From: Cyanobium sp. NIES-981
Lineage (GTDB): Bacteria > Cyanobacteriota > Cyanobacteriia > PCC-6307 > Cyanobiaceae
Length of the DNA: 15,496 nt
Direction of reading: 5' to 3'
Assembly (NCBI GenBank): GCA_945907085.1
Contig: CAMDSS010000019.1
Location: forward strand, 1 to 15,496
Part shown: positions 1-6,984 of the stretch, piece by piece
How positions within the stretch are numbered: position 1 is the stretch's first letter
Layout: each line of letters opens with the position of its first letter
Translations under genes and position numbers: made by a program
Notes under the pieces: model-generated
Seen by the model: only the letters and a program-made list of their open reading frames with translations
Told to the model about the DNA's origin: nothing
Database searches by the model: none

Positions 1-1
1 G

Positions 2-442
2 CCGTCCCTCGATCGCCATCCCGACCGGGTCATCCGCAAATCGGGCTATGCCAGCGCCGCTGCCGGGGCCTACCAATTCATGCCTTTCACCTGGTCCTTG
101 GCCTCAAGAACCCTGGGACTGGCCGCCTTTGGTCCGGAGGTTCAAGACCAGGCAGCCATCTTTTTGATTCAGCGCAGGGGGGCCCTCCCGCTGGCTGATC
201 AGGGTCTGTTTACGCGCCATCTGGCCGCCAAGTTGGCCCCGGAATGGGCCTCGTTCCCCACGCTGGCTGGCCGGAGCTTCTATGGCCAACCCGTGAGGCG
301 TTTTCACGAGCTCAGGCGCTTCTACGAAGACAACCTGGCCCAATTACGCGGTCTTGAGCCGGTAGCCCTGGTGCAAAAGAGCAGTTGTGAGCCTGTCGAT
401 TCCCTGTTTTGTCGAGTAGAAGCCCTGCAGCGGCTTCCCTAA
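2..442 (+). CDS. GH104-type lysozyme-like muramidase, 5' truncated
   Basis: Only the 3' part of the gene is present; the frame is open from base 2 and stops at TAA 440-442, giving 146 residues. The residues GYASAAAGAYQFMPFTW match the conserved block of the lambda-endolysin-like family (GH104), where S-A-A-G-x-Y-Q-F-x-P-x-T-W follows the catalytic region. Further family features are QDQAAIFLIQRRGAL and the tryptophan-containing LAPEWASFP followed by FYGQPVR near the end. Members cleave the glycan strand of peptidoglycan as lytic transglycosylases or muramidases. The catalytic glutamate and any signal peptide lie upstream of the window, so activity and localisation cannot be judged. Nothing phage-like lies nearby, which suggests a cellular wall-remodelling enzyme rather than a prophage lysin; this is inference. 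The gene runs tail to tail into psb32 with a 4-base gap. Confidence 0.8.
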   Translation, partial: PSLDRHPDRVIRKSGYASAAAGAYQFMPFTWSLASRTLGLAAFGPEVQDQAAIFLIQRRGALPLADQGLFTRHLAAKLAPEWASFPTLAGRSFYGQPVRRFHELRRFYEDNLAQLRGLEPVALVQKSSCEPVDSLFCRVEALQRLP

Positions 443-461
443 GCCCTCAAGGGGCCTTTTT
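443..461 (+). terminator. Possible intrinsic terminator after the lysozyme-like gene
   Basis: A short GC stem (GCCC at 443-446 with GGGC at 452-455, plus a T-G pair) is followed by CC and five T residues at 457-461. It begins directly after the TAA of the plus-strand gene and lies inside the last codons of the opposite gene (psb32), including its stop codon. The stem is only 4-5 pairs, so efficiency is uncertain. Confidence 0.45.
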
Positions 462-1280
462 GGGTTTACCCACCGTTTGTTGGGCCAGCAGATAGGCCAC
501 CACGGTTGAGCCCAGAAAGCCCAGGCTGTTGCGCAAGACTGGCAACAGATCACTGGTGCGGGTCAGGATTGGCCCCAGGCCTAGGGCCCCAAACAAAATC
601 AGCCACAGGGGCGAGAGCAGCAGCACCCAGGTCCACTCCACGATGCGACCCTCCTTGCGGGGGTAGGCGGCAAAGCCCACAACCAAGCCCCCCAGGATCG
701 AGGTGGCCAGGGTGAGCAGCCACTGCTCCCTGGGTAGACCCGGCACCACCTGGCAGCCCCCCCGTTCCAGGCAGCCTTCCACGGCGCTAAGGGCGTCCAC
801 GATGGCCGCATCCTGGCCGTGGTCCTTCACGTAGTACTGGTTGCCATAGCGGGTTTGCAGCTCCACCCAGTAGGTGCGCGGCATCAGGGCAAACAGGGCT
901 TCCCCCACATTGAAATTGAGCAGGTTGCCGCCCCGCTCATCGGCTACGAGAAGCAGGCTGCGCTCATCGAGATTCCAGAAGCTCTTCACCGCCTGGCCGG
1001 GGGTGCGGTCGTACTGGGTCAGCACCCGCAATTTCCAGCCAGTTTCGGCCTCAAATTTGCTGAGATTGCTCTCCAGGCTTTCCCGCTGGGGGTCGGTCAG
1101 GATCTTGGCCAGGTCAATCACCGGGGTGGGGTGATCGGGCAGGAGGTCGGGATTGTCGTAGGCCAAAGCTGGAGCGGCCAAGCCCGTGAAGGCCACTAAC
1201 AGCCCAGCGATGAGCCCAAGACCCAGGCGACCCCATTCCCTCACCACCATGCCCATGCTGCTGCTTCGATAGATGCGCAT
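447..1280 (-). CDS. psb32: TPM-domain protein, Psb32-like, thylakoid/membrane anchored
   Basis: The 277-residue protein has an N-terminal hydrophobic signal (about residues 17-40, possible cleavage after ALA40), a lumenal or periplasmic TPM domain (about 50-180) and two hydrophobic segments near 186-206 and 217-240. Family signatures visible are PTPVIDLAKILTDPQ, TGWKLRVLTQYDRTPG, LLLVADERGGNLLNFNVG and RTYWVELQTRYGN. This matches cyanobacterial Psb32 and plant TLP18.3, which help protect photosystem II from photodamage and speed its repair; the role here is inferred from the family. The ATG at 1280 gives an odd MRIYRSSSMGM start, and in-frame ATGs at 1256 and 1250 are equally plausible. Only 24 bases separate this ATG from the GTG of the divergent methyltransferase gene, so the promoters must overlap or lie inside a coding start; a later psb32 start would give more room. 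Confidence 0.85.
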   Translation of the reverse strand: MRIYRSSSMGMVVREWGRLGLGLIAGLLVAFTGLAAPALAYDNPDLLPDHPTPVIDLAKILTDPQRESLESNLSKFEAETGWKLRVLTQYDRTPGQAVKSFWNLDERSLLLVADERGGNLLNFNVGEALFALMPRTYWVELQTRYGNQYYVKDHGQDAAIVDALSAVEGCLERGGCQVVPGLPREQWLLTLATSILGGLVVGFAAYPRKEGRIVEWTWVLLLSPLWLILFGALGLGPILTRTSDLLPVLRNSLGFLGSTVVAYLLAQQTVGKPKKAP

Positions 1281-1304
1281 TCTCGCTGAGTTCCTGGTCC
1301 AGCC

Positions 1305-2576
1305 GTGATCCAGCCCTCTCCGCCTGATTCGAACCCCACGGTGGATCCGGCCTTGAAACAGACCGCGAAACCAGCGGCCGTTCCCCCTTGGCTGCTCGAG
1401 CGTTTACTTGCAAAGGGAGGGGAGATTCCCTTCTCCACCTACATGGACTGGGTGCTCCACGACCCCCAGCACGGTGCCTATGGGTCGGGCCGCCTGCGCA
1501 TTGGTCCCCATGGGGATTTCGTCACCTCCCCGTCGCTGGGTGGCGACTTCGCTGCCCTCTTGGCCCCCCAACTGGTCGACTGGTTACTCCCGCTGTTGGC
1601 CGACCAGGCGACGGCCACGGGTGAGCGGTTGGCCCTGGTGGAGAGTGGTCCTGGCGAAGGCACCTTGGCCCTGGATCTAGCCCAGGTGCTGGCTCGGGAT
1701 TGGCCTGATCTGGCCGAGCGGCTCGAGCTGGTTTTGGTGGAGCCAAATCCGGGCATGGCTGCGCGTCAACGCCGGTTGCTTGAGGCCGCCCCCTTGCCCG
1801 TGCGCTGGTCCTCGTTTGAGCAGTTGGCCCAGGCTCCTGTCCGCGGCGTTGTGCTGGCCCACGAGGTCCTCGATGCCCTTGCGGTGGAGCGGATCGTTTG
1901 GGACGGAACGTCCTGGCGCCAGCAGCTGGTGCGGATCAATCTGGTGGGGATCAATGGCGAGGCAGCGGCAGAACCCTCGCTCCGGCTGGAACCCGGCGAA
2001 CCCCTGGAGCCATCCGTGCTCTCCAGGCTCAAGCCCTTGGGACTCCTGGAGCCGAATTCCCAGCGCCCTGAGGGTTGGTGCACGGAGTGGCATTGCGCGG
2101 TCCGGCCGTGGCTGGACCATTGCGCCGCAGCCCTCCATCAGGGGACATTGTTGGTGGTGGACTACGCCCTGGAGGCCTGGCGCTACTACGGCCCCCAGCG
2201 CTCCAATGGCACCGTGATGGCCTATCGCCAGCAACAGGCCTGCAGCGACCCCTTGGTGGAACCGGGCGACTGGGATCTCACGGCCCACCTCTGCATCGAT
2301 GCCCTACTGATCGATGCGGAGGCCACGGGCTGGCAACCCTTGGGCCACTGCCGCCAGGGGGAAGCCTTGCTGGCTTTGGGCTTGGCAGAGCAGCTCCATG
2401 GGCTGCAAAGTCTGCCGACCAGTGGCCTGCAGGAAGCCCTCGCTCGGCGCGAGGCCCTGCTCCGCTTTGTGGATCCTGGAGCCCTGGGAGATTTTCGCTG
2501 GCTTGCCTTTGGCCGTGGTTTGCCAAACCAGGTGCCGCGTTTCAAGCAGGAGCCTGGCCCGCCAACCAATCGCTGA
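1305..2576 (+). CDS. SAM-dependent methyltransferase, MidA/NDUFAF7 family (COG1565)
   Basis: The 423-residue protein matches the COG1565/DUF185 family. An N-terminal block (residues 40-82) carries IPFSTYMDWVLHDPQHGAYG and IGPHGDFVTSPSLGGDF. The SAM-binding loop ESGPGEGTLALDLA follows at 113-126, then the post-I acidic strand LVLVEP (143-147), AHEVLDALAVER (185-196), and the C-terminal VVDYALEAWRYYG with the later GDWDLTAHL. Family members in mitochondria (NDUFAF7/MidA) methylate an arginine of a complex I subunit. A similar role on the cyanobacterial NDH-1 complex is possible but is only inference. The start is GTG at 1305; no in-frame ATG exists before the first conserved block. The first 27 residues are poorly conserved-looking and proline-rich, so the true start could be slightly later. 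The 3' end overlaps the opposite SDR gene by 35 bases. Confidence 0.88.
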   Translation: MIQPSPPDSNPTVDPALKQTAKPAAVPPWLLERLLAKGGEIPFSTYMDWVLHDPQHGAYGSGRLRIGPHGDFVTSPSLGGDFAALLAPQLVDWLLPLLADQATATGERLALVESGPGEGTLALDLAQVLARDWPDLAERLELVLVEPNPGMAARQRRLLEAAPLPVRWSSFEQLAQAPVRGVVLAHEVLDALAVERIVWDGTSWRQQLVRINLVGINGEAAAEPSLRLEPGEPLEPSVLSRLKPLGLLEPNSQRPEGWCTEWHCAVRPWLDHCAAALHQGTLLVVDYALEAWRYYGPQRSNGTVMAYRQQQACSDPLVEPGDWDLTAHLCIDALLIDAEATGWQPLGHCRQGEALLALGLAEQLHGLQSLPTSGLQEALARREALLRFVDPGALGDFRWLAFGRGLPNQVPRFKQEPGPPTNR

Positions 2577-3216
2577 GGGAGCTGGCCGGTTGACTCGCAC
2601 TGCTGGTGATTTCAATGATTTGACCGATCGCAGCGGGCGATTCCAAGGCATCCAGGCAAACCCGGGCCACCAGCCGGCGGGGAATGCTGTTGCTTTCCTG
2701 CTGATCGGCACCGCTGAAACGAATCCCTTGCTCTTCGAGCCCAGCCTCGTTCTCGCTCAGGCCCCCAGGACGAACAACCGTGACCTTGAGGTCGCTCTGC
2801 TGGAGCCACTGCTCCCCTAATCGCTTCCAAACCAAGATCAAGCCAAACAGGTTGAGGGGGTGCTTCCACCGGCCGGCGCAGAGCGAACTCACCAGCACAA
2901 CCCGGCCTAGCCCCACGGCTTGGCAGGCCCGCAGTTGGTCACGCACCCCAAAGGCATCCACCTTCATGGGACCGAACAGATCGATGGATGGCCGCGCACC
3001 AGTGGCGATCACCAACCGATCACAACCGGCCAAGGCAGCATGCAGCGCTTCGGCGGTTCCCAAGTCCAAGCGGCAGATCTCGGCACCCTCGAGCCCGGCG
3101 GGGATGGTCGATTGGGGGCGCACGATTGCGCGCACCTGGTAGCCCCGGTGCAGGGCCTCCTGCACCACGCGCCAGCCGGTCTTTCCAGATGCACCTGTTA
3201 CCGCAAGCAGGGTCAT
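2542..3216 (-). CDS. NAD(P)-binding atypical short-chain dehydrogenase
   Basis: The protein has 224 residues from the ATG at 3216, starting MTLLAVTGASGKTGWRVV. The Rossmann glycine motif GASGKTG is at residues 8-14, followed by VRAIVRP, a typical NADP-preferring end of beta-2. Later blocks include DRLVIATGARPS, VDAFGVRDQLRACQAVGLGRVVLVSS and VTVVRPGGLSEN. The catalytic YxxxK of classical SDRs is missing, which fits the atypical NmrA/Tic62-like group that binds NAD(P)H as an oxidoreductase or redox sensor. The substrate is unknown. The frame is open about 50 codons upstream of this ATG, but that extension lacks family sequence and precedes the normal first beta strand, so it was left out. The 3' end overlaps the methyltransferase gene tail to tail. 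Confidence 0.85.
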   Translation of the reverse strand: MTLLAVTGASGKTGWRVVQEALHRGYQVRAIVRPQSTIPAGLEGAEICRLDLGTAEALHAALAGCDRLVIATGARPSIDLFGPMKVDAFGVRDQLRACQAVGLGRVVLVSSLCAGRWKHPLNLFGLILVWKRLGEQWLQQSDLKVTVVRPGGLSENEAGLEEQGIRFSGADQQESNSIPRRLVARVCLDALESPAAIGQIIEITSSASQPASSLSDWLAGQAPA

Positions 3217-3329
3217 GGCGTTGGGCCTTGGCAATGGCAATCGATGGGGCCATGACAAGGCTAGGAGTGGGAACCCCCCAACCCATGGACGATCGTTCGC
3301 CAAGATCACCCCATCGCTCAGCTCACAAA

Positions 3330-3644
3330 ATGATTCCCTCAAAGCAGCAGATCCTCGCCGCCTCAAGCGTTTGGTTAGCGGTCGTACTCAACGTGGTGCC
3401 TGGTTTGGGCACCGGTTACATCTACCAACGCCGTTGGCGGGCCTATTGGATCACCACAGCCACGAGCACCGGCTGGTTGGTCCTTGGGGCGTTGTTGGGC
3501 CAGGACGTGGATCCCGTGCTCCAACCCGATGTGCTGCAGCAAAACCAGCTGATTGGGCTGGCTGGGCTGCTGCTGGTGGCTGGGGTGACGGCGGTCGAGG
3601 CCGCTCGGGCAGCGAAGCAGGCCCAAGCGCAAGCGGAAGGCTGA
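3330..3644 (+). CDS. Small three-span membrane protein with PGLG motif, function unknown
   Basis: The 104-residue protein starts MIPSKQQILAASSVWLAV. It has three hydrophobic segments at about 9-30, 39-57 and 74-92. The first carries NVVPGLGTGYIYQRRWRAYW, which resembles the PGLGxxY motif at the start of TM2-like small membrane proteins; this is a motif-level resemblance only. The C-terminus is rich in alanine, glutamine and charged residues (AARAAKQAQAQAEG). No Shine-Dalgarno sequence supports the ATG at 3330. In-frame ATGs at 3285 and 3252 would add 15 or 26 polar residues; the longer frame back to 2988 overlaps the SDR gene and looks like a shadow. It is divergent from the SDR gene, with 113 bases between the chosen starts. 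The function is not recognisable. Confidence 0.7.
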   Translation: MIPSKQQILAASSVWLAVVLNVVPGLGTGYIYQRRWRAYWITTATSTGWLVLGALLGQDVDPVLQPDVLQQNQLIGLAGLLLVAGVTAVEAARAAKQAQAQAEG

Positions 3645-3711
3645 AGACTGACCCACCAGATGGCTGGCTGGCTTGGGTCTCACAATGGGGTTCTTGTTCC
3701 ACGACCAAGCC

Positions 3712-4236
3712 ATGGGAATCCCGGCAGATTCAGACCAACAAAGGCCCCTGGATCTTTTGAAAATTGCCTGCTGTGTGGCTTGGACCGATGGGGATGTGTG
3801 CGCAGAAGAAAAGCAATTGCTGGATGATCTCGTCTTCCGCTATTTCCCCCTGGAGGTAGGTGATTCCAGCCTGGAGACTGCAGCGAGCCAGTTATCAGCC
3901 TGGGCGATGGATCTTTCCGCGCTCGATGAGGTGATTCCCCGGCTGATCAGCGAGGAAGACAAGTTTTTGGCGGTGAAATTTGCCTACATGGTGGCTCGGG
4001 TGGGCCAAAAACCAGGCGAATCTTCGCCGATTAATCCTGAAGAAAAGAAGGCCTATCGCTATCTGGTGGCTGCCCTCGGAATGGATGAACGCCAGGTAGA
4101 AGAAGTGGAATGGGCTGCCGACAAAGAACTGGAATCCACCAAAGGAGTCAAGGGAATCTTTGACTTTCTCTTTGGTGGCCTTTCAACCTGGCCAAGCCAG
4201 GATGTTCTAGGCAGCAGCCCGATGCTGTGGCTCTAA
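3712..4236 (+). CDS. TerB-family (TerB/DjlA-like) protein
   Basis: The 174-residue all-helical soluble protein contains LLKIACCVAWTDGDVCAEEKQ, with acidic residues D26 and D28 followed by E32 and E33, the pattern of the metal-binding turn in the TerB/DjlA-like fold. A second comparable segment, INPEEKKAYRYLVAALGM, lies near residues 107-124. TerB domains are known from tellurite-resistance operons and as cofactors in membrane or stress complexes. No other ter genes are nearby, so tellurite resistance should not be assumed. The start is uncertain: ATG at 3712 leads directly into the domain, ATG at 3685 would add nine residues (MGFLFHDQA), and a TTG at 3673 is also in frame. It follows the small membrane protein gene by 67 bases in the same direction. 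Codons look richer in A (GAA, AAA) than in neighbouring genes. Confidence 0.75.
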   Translation: MGIPADSDQQRPLDLLKIACCVAWTDGDVCAEEKQLLDDLVFRYFPLEVGDSSLETAASQLSAWAMDLSALDEVIPRLISEEDKFLAVKFAYMVARVGQKPGESSPINPEEKKAYRYLVAALGMDERQVEEVEWAADKELESTKGVKGIFDFLFGGLSTWPSQDVLGSSPMLWL

Positions 4237-4486
4237 ATTTTGACTGGGGGGTAGGCGGGCCGCTGCTTCAAAGGCACGGAGCCTTGGTTAGGTTTGGCGT
4301 TGCTCCCATCGGTTTGGAAAGCCAGGGATGTTGTCATGGGCTCTCGGGGCTGAGGACTCTGGCGAGTTGCCATTAGGGACCACCTTGATCCGTGCATCCG
4401 CTGGTGTCTGTAGCAATTTCTACCCCGATCCCACCCGCTGAGGTCCCTAGCCTTGCGGCCAATCCCAGGCTTCGGCCCAAAACGCC
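4237..4486. other. 250-base intergenic region without recognised gene
   Basis: It lies between the TerB-like gene and the Rieske gene, both plus strand. The only structure I see is a 5-pair stem, AAGGC at 4271-4275 with GCCTT at 4281-4285 and a five-base loop, without a T tract. No tRNA or known small RNA motif was recognised. The promoter of the Rieske gene presumably lies here, but no convincing -35/-10 pair stands out. Confidence 0.5.
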
Positions 4487-5833
4487 ATGAGCTGGAGTGA
4501 GCACTGGTATCCGGTGGCCTACTTGGCCGACCTGGACCAACGCAGGCCCACAGCTTTCACGTTGCTGGATCAAAACCTCGTCCTTTGGTGGGATCGCACG
4601 GCCAGCGACTGGCGTGCCTTTGCCGATGTCTGCCCGCACCGGCTGGTTCCCCTAAGCGAGGGCCGGCTGAATGACCGGGGGGACCTGGAGTGCCCGTACC
4701 ACGGCTGGAGCTTTGATGGCCAAGGCCGATGCACGGCGATTCCCCAAGCGGAGGCTGGAGTTGATCCCGCTTCACTGCGATCCAGTTGCCGCAGCTATGC
4801 CACGGCGCGTCGCCAGGGTTTGTTGTTTGTCTTTGCTGGCCAGGCGGCCCATGCAGCAGCTGTCCCCCTGCCGCTGGTTCCCGAGGTGGAGGAGCCCGGC
4901 TGGCTGGTCCAGGACATCCAGCGGGATCTGCCTATGGATGCGCTCACCCTGTTGGAGAACGTGCTCGATGTGAGCCACGTGCCCTTCACCCACCACCGCA
5001 CCGTGGGCCGGCGCGAGAACGCCTCGCCGGTCCAGGCCGAACTCACCAGTTTTGGACCCGAGGGATTTACGGCCTTCTGGCAGGAGGGGCCCCGCCGCGG
5101 TGCCTTGGGTAGCCAAAGCACCACCTTCGCAGCGCCCTGCCTGATGTGGCATGACCTGACGGCCAAAGGCTTTGCCCGGTTCCTCACGGTTGTTTACGCC
5201 ACCCCCACCCGCCGGGGGGAATGCCGCCTGTTTGCCCGTTTTCCTTTTCGCTTCACATCACCCATCCCCCGCCTACTGCTGAGCCTGCGGCCCACATGGC
5301 TCCAGCACATCGCTAACCACACCATCCTGGAAGACGACCAGGTGTTCTTGCATGGGCAAGAACGGGCGTTAGCCCAACGGGGGGGCAGCGCGGCTTTTAG
5401 CAAAGCTTGTTTCCTGCCGACGGCCGCCGATGTCTATGTCAAAGCCCTGCACGATTGGGTAAACAGCTACGGCGGCGAACCCTTCCCCGGCCAGCCCCTG
5501 CCTCCCCTGCTCGGTCGCCAGGCCCTGATGCATCGCTATGGGGCCCACACATCCCACTGCCAGGCCTGCAGTGGGGCCCTGCGCCGCATTCGACGTCTGC
5601 GGGGTTGGTTCCTACCAGCCCTGTGGCTGGTGTTGCTGGCCATGCTTTGGATGCACACACCGGGCGCCCTGGGCTTGGGGCTAGCGGTTGCCATAGCCCT
5701 GGTGCTGCTTGAACGCCAACTGGGCCGTTGGGAGAACCAGCTGTTGGTTGGGGATGGCCATCCACCCCGCAATGCCCTGACCCCCAGATCCAAGCCTGGG
5801 GCACCGGAGCGGTCCACCGATCAGCGCTCCTGA
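4487..5833 (+). CDS. Rieske 2Fe-2S oxygenase, pheophorbide-a-oxygenase/Tic55-like
   Basis: The 448-residue protein begins MSWSEHWYPVAYLADLD, typical of the PaO/CAO/Tic55 group. The Rieske cluster ligands are C49 and H51 (CPHR) and C69 and H72 (CPYHGW). The mononuclear iron site is NVLDVSHVPFTHH, with N158, D161, H164 and H169 or H170. After the catalytic domain comes the redox CxxC motif at C358 and C361 (SHCQAC), a hallmark of plant PaO, Tic55 and PTC52. Two hydrophobic segments at about 374-390 and 394-409 suggest membrane anchoring. Plant members oxygenate chlorophyll intermediates or serve as redox components of the chloroplast import machinery; the cyanobacterial substrate cannot be named from sequence. 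All metal ligands are intact, so an active enzyme is expected. It needs electrons from ferredoxin or a similar donor, not encoded here. The next gene follows after 70 bases on the same strand. Confidence 0.88.
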   Translation: MSWSEHWYPVAYLADLDQRRPTAFTLLDQNLVLWWDRTASDWRAFADVCPHRLVPLSEGRLNDRGDLECPYHGWSFDGQGRCTAIPQAEAGVDPASLRSSCRSYATARRQGLLFVFAGQAAHAAAVPLPLVPEVEEPGWLVQDIQRDLPMDALTLLENVLDVSHVPFTHHRTVGRRENASPVQAELTSFGPEGFTAFWQEGPRRGALGSQSTTFAAPCLMWHDLTAKGFARFLTVVYATPTRRGECRLFARFPFRFTSPIPRLLLSLRPTWLQHIANHTILEDDQVFLHGQERALAQRGGSAAFSKACFLPTAADVYVKALHDWVNSYGGEPFPGQPLPPLLGRQALMHRYGAHTSHCQACSGALRRIRRLRGWFLPALWLVLLAMLWMHTPGALGLGLAVAIALVLLERQLGRWENQLLVGDGHPPRNALTPRSKPGAPERSTDQRS

Positions 5834-5903
5834 TCGCAGGGCCGTGGTGGGTTGGCAACGGTCCTGGTTGCCCCTAGTAGAGGAATGGCCCTGCGAGGTG
5901 TGG

Positions 5904-6251
5904 ATGGCTACAAGTCCGATCGAACCCGATGGGCCCATGGATTCCGATGGGTTGCCTCGCCCCATTACCCCCCATGCGGCGCCGATCTTGGATGGGGAGG
6001 GCCACCTGGCCTACATCGGCGATGACGGTCGACGTTATGTGGTGGCCGTGCAGCCAGAAACCGATGGCGACAGCGTCGATCGGGTGATGGACAACCTGCG
6101 CGACGGCGACGCGCTCTTTCAGCAGATTCAGGATCTCTGTGAAAACTGGATTGACCAGGTCACGGGCCTTCAATTGGAGCGTCAGGCTGCCCTGGCCCTG
6201 CTGCTCTCCACGCTGGAGGTGGCCCTAGATCCCGATTCAGGTGAGCTTTGA
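5904..6251 (+). CDS. Small acidic protein of unknown function upstream of the DUF429 gene
   Basis: The 115-residue soluble protein has a proline- and aspartate-rich start, a short strand-like part (HLAYIGDDGRRYVVAVQPE, about 34-52) and a helical second half (VMDNLRDGDALFQQIQDLCENW, then LERQAALALLLSTLEVAL). It is strongly acidic and has no signal or membrane segment. I do not recognise a named family. Three in-frame starts exist: ATG 5844, 5904 and 5937. I chose 5904 because the peptide before it (MVGWQRSWLPLVEEWPCEVW) looks like non-coding read-through. The 3' end overlaps the GTG start of the DUF429 gene by 11 bases, which suggests translational coupling and a shared transcript. Confidence 0.65.
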   Translation: MATSPIEPDGPMDSDGLPRPITPHAAPILDGEGHLAYIGDDGRRYVVAVQPETDGDSVDRVMDNLRDGDALFQQIQDLCENWIDQVTGLQLERQAALALLLSTLEVALDPDSGEL

Positions 6252-6969
6252 AACAGGCTGTGATGCACCTCTTTGCCCCAGGTTGCTCGGGGTGGATGGC
6301 TGTCGCGCCGGCTGGCTGGTGGTGGGCGCCAGGCTCGATCCCTCCGGGGAGTTTGGCCAGCTGAGCTGGAGTCTGGAACTGGAGGCCGCAAGCTTCATTG
6401 ATGCGGATCTGGTAGCGATCGACATGCCCATGGGCCTCGCTGCCGATGGCCCCCGGGCCTGCGACAAGCAGGCTCGGGCCCTCCTGGGCCCTAGACGCAG
6501 CAGCGTCTTTCCATCACCGGTGCGGGCCGCCCTTGGGGCGGTCGATTACCGCGAAGCCTGCAATCTCTCGTTTGCGGCTTCCGGCCGCAAGCTCAGCAAG
6601 CAGGCCTACAACCTGTTGCCCAAAATTCGCCAACTCGATCAGTTGTTGCTCGCCGATCCAAAGCGCACTGTTCGGGTGCATGAAGTGCATCCCGAATTGG
6701 CCTTTTGCCAATGGAATGGCGGAGAGCCCATGGCCCACGGCAAGAAAACAACGGCCGGTGCTGCCCAACGGCAGGCCTTGGTGGAGGTCCAGTTTCCAGG
6801 ATTGGCGGACAAGATCCGTACGGACATGGCCAAATCCCAGCTCGCCGATGACGACATCCTGGATGCCATTGCCTGCCTGTGGAGTGCCCGGCGTCTCTAT
6901 CGGAAGGGGGCCCTGGTTCTCGGTGGGGAGCGCGATGGTTGTGGCCTGCCGATGCGAATCTCGGCCTAG
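6241..6969 (+). CDS. DUF429 protein, predicted RNase H-fold nuclease-like
   Basis: The 242-residue protein carries the DUF429 (COG4923-like) signatures: GVDGCRAGW at 17-25 with D19, AIDMPMGL at 59-66 with D61, HEVHPELAF at 147-155, and DDDILDAIACLWSARR at 203-218 with acidic residues D204, D205 and D208. These spaced acidic residues are those predicted to form an RNase H-like metal site. The family is only predicted to be a nuclease, and its physiological role is unknown. The start is GTG at 6241, 11 bases inside the preceding gene; no in-frame ATG precedes the GVDG motif. It ends 13 bases before the stop of the opposite aroB gene. Confidence 0.85.
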   Translation: MSFETGCDAPLCPRLLGVDGCRAGWLVVGARLDPSGEFGQLSWSLELEAASFIDADLVAIDMPMGLAADGPRACDKQARALLGPRRSSVFPSPVRAALGAVDYREACNLSFAASGRKLSKQAYNLLPKIRQLDQLLLADPKRTVRVHEVHPELAFCQWNGGEPMAHGKKTTAGAAQRQALVEVQFPGLADKIRTDMAKSQLADDDILDAIACLWSARRLYRKGALVLGGERDGCGLPMRISA

Positions 6970-6984
6970 GAGCCCTTGGGGCTC
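6970..6984. terminator. Perfect 6-bp hairpin between convergent genes
   Basis: GAGCCC (6970-6975) and GGGCTC (6979-6984) form a perfect stem with a three-base loop, directly after the DUF429 stop codon and reaching into the aroB stop codon on the other strand. There is no T tract on either side, so it is at best a weak or Rho-aided bidirectional terminator, or an mRNA 3'-end stabiliser. Confidence 0.4.

Noticed and set aside
1..442. Prophage or phage lysis module
   Set aside because: The lysozyme-like fragment has no holin, spanin or other phage gene beside it in the visible part, and the next genes are core cyanobacterial genes.
1677..2288. 203-codon minus-strand open frame inside the methyltransferase gene
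   Set aside because: It is antisense to a clear family protein; long open antisense frames are common in high-GC DNA and no family motif appears.
2988..3329. Long N-terminal extension of the PGLG membrane protein frame
   Set aside because: It overlaps the SDR gene on the other strand and reads as arginine/proline-rich shadow sequence; the natural start with a membrane segment is at 3330.
3712..4236. Tellurite resistance operon
   Set aside because: Only one TerB-like protein is present; no terZ, terD, terC or terA-like gene is in the window.
4271..4285. AAGGC/GCCTT stem as terminator of the TerB-like gene
   Set aside because: Five pairs without a T tract and 35 bases past the stop codon; too weak to list as a terminator.
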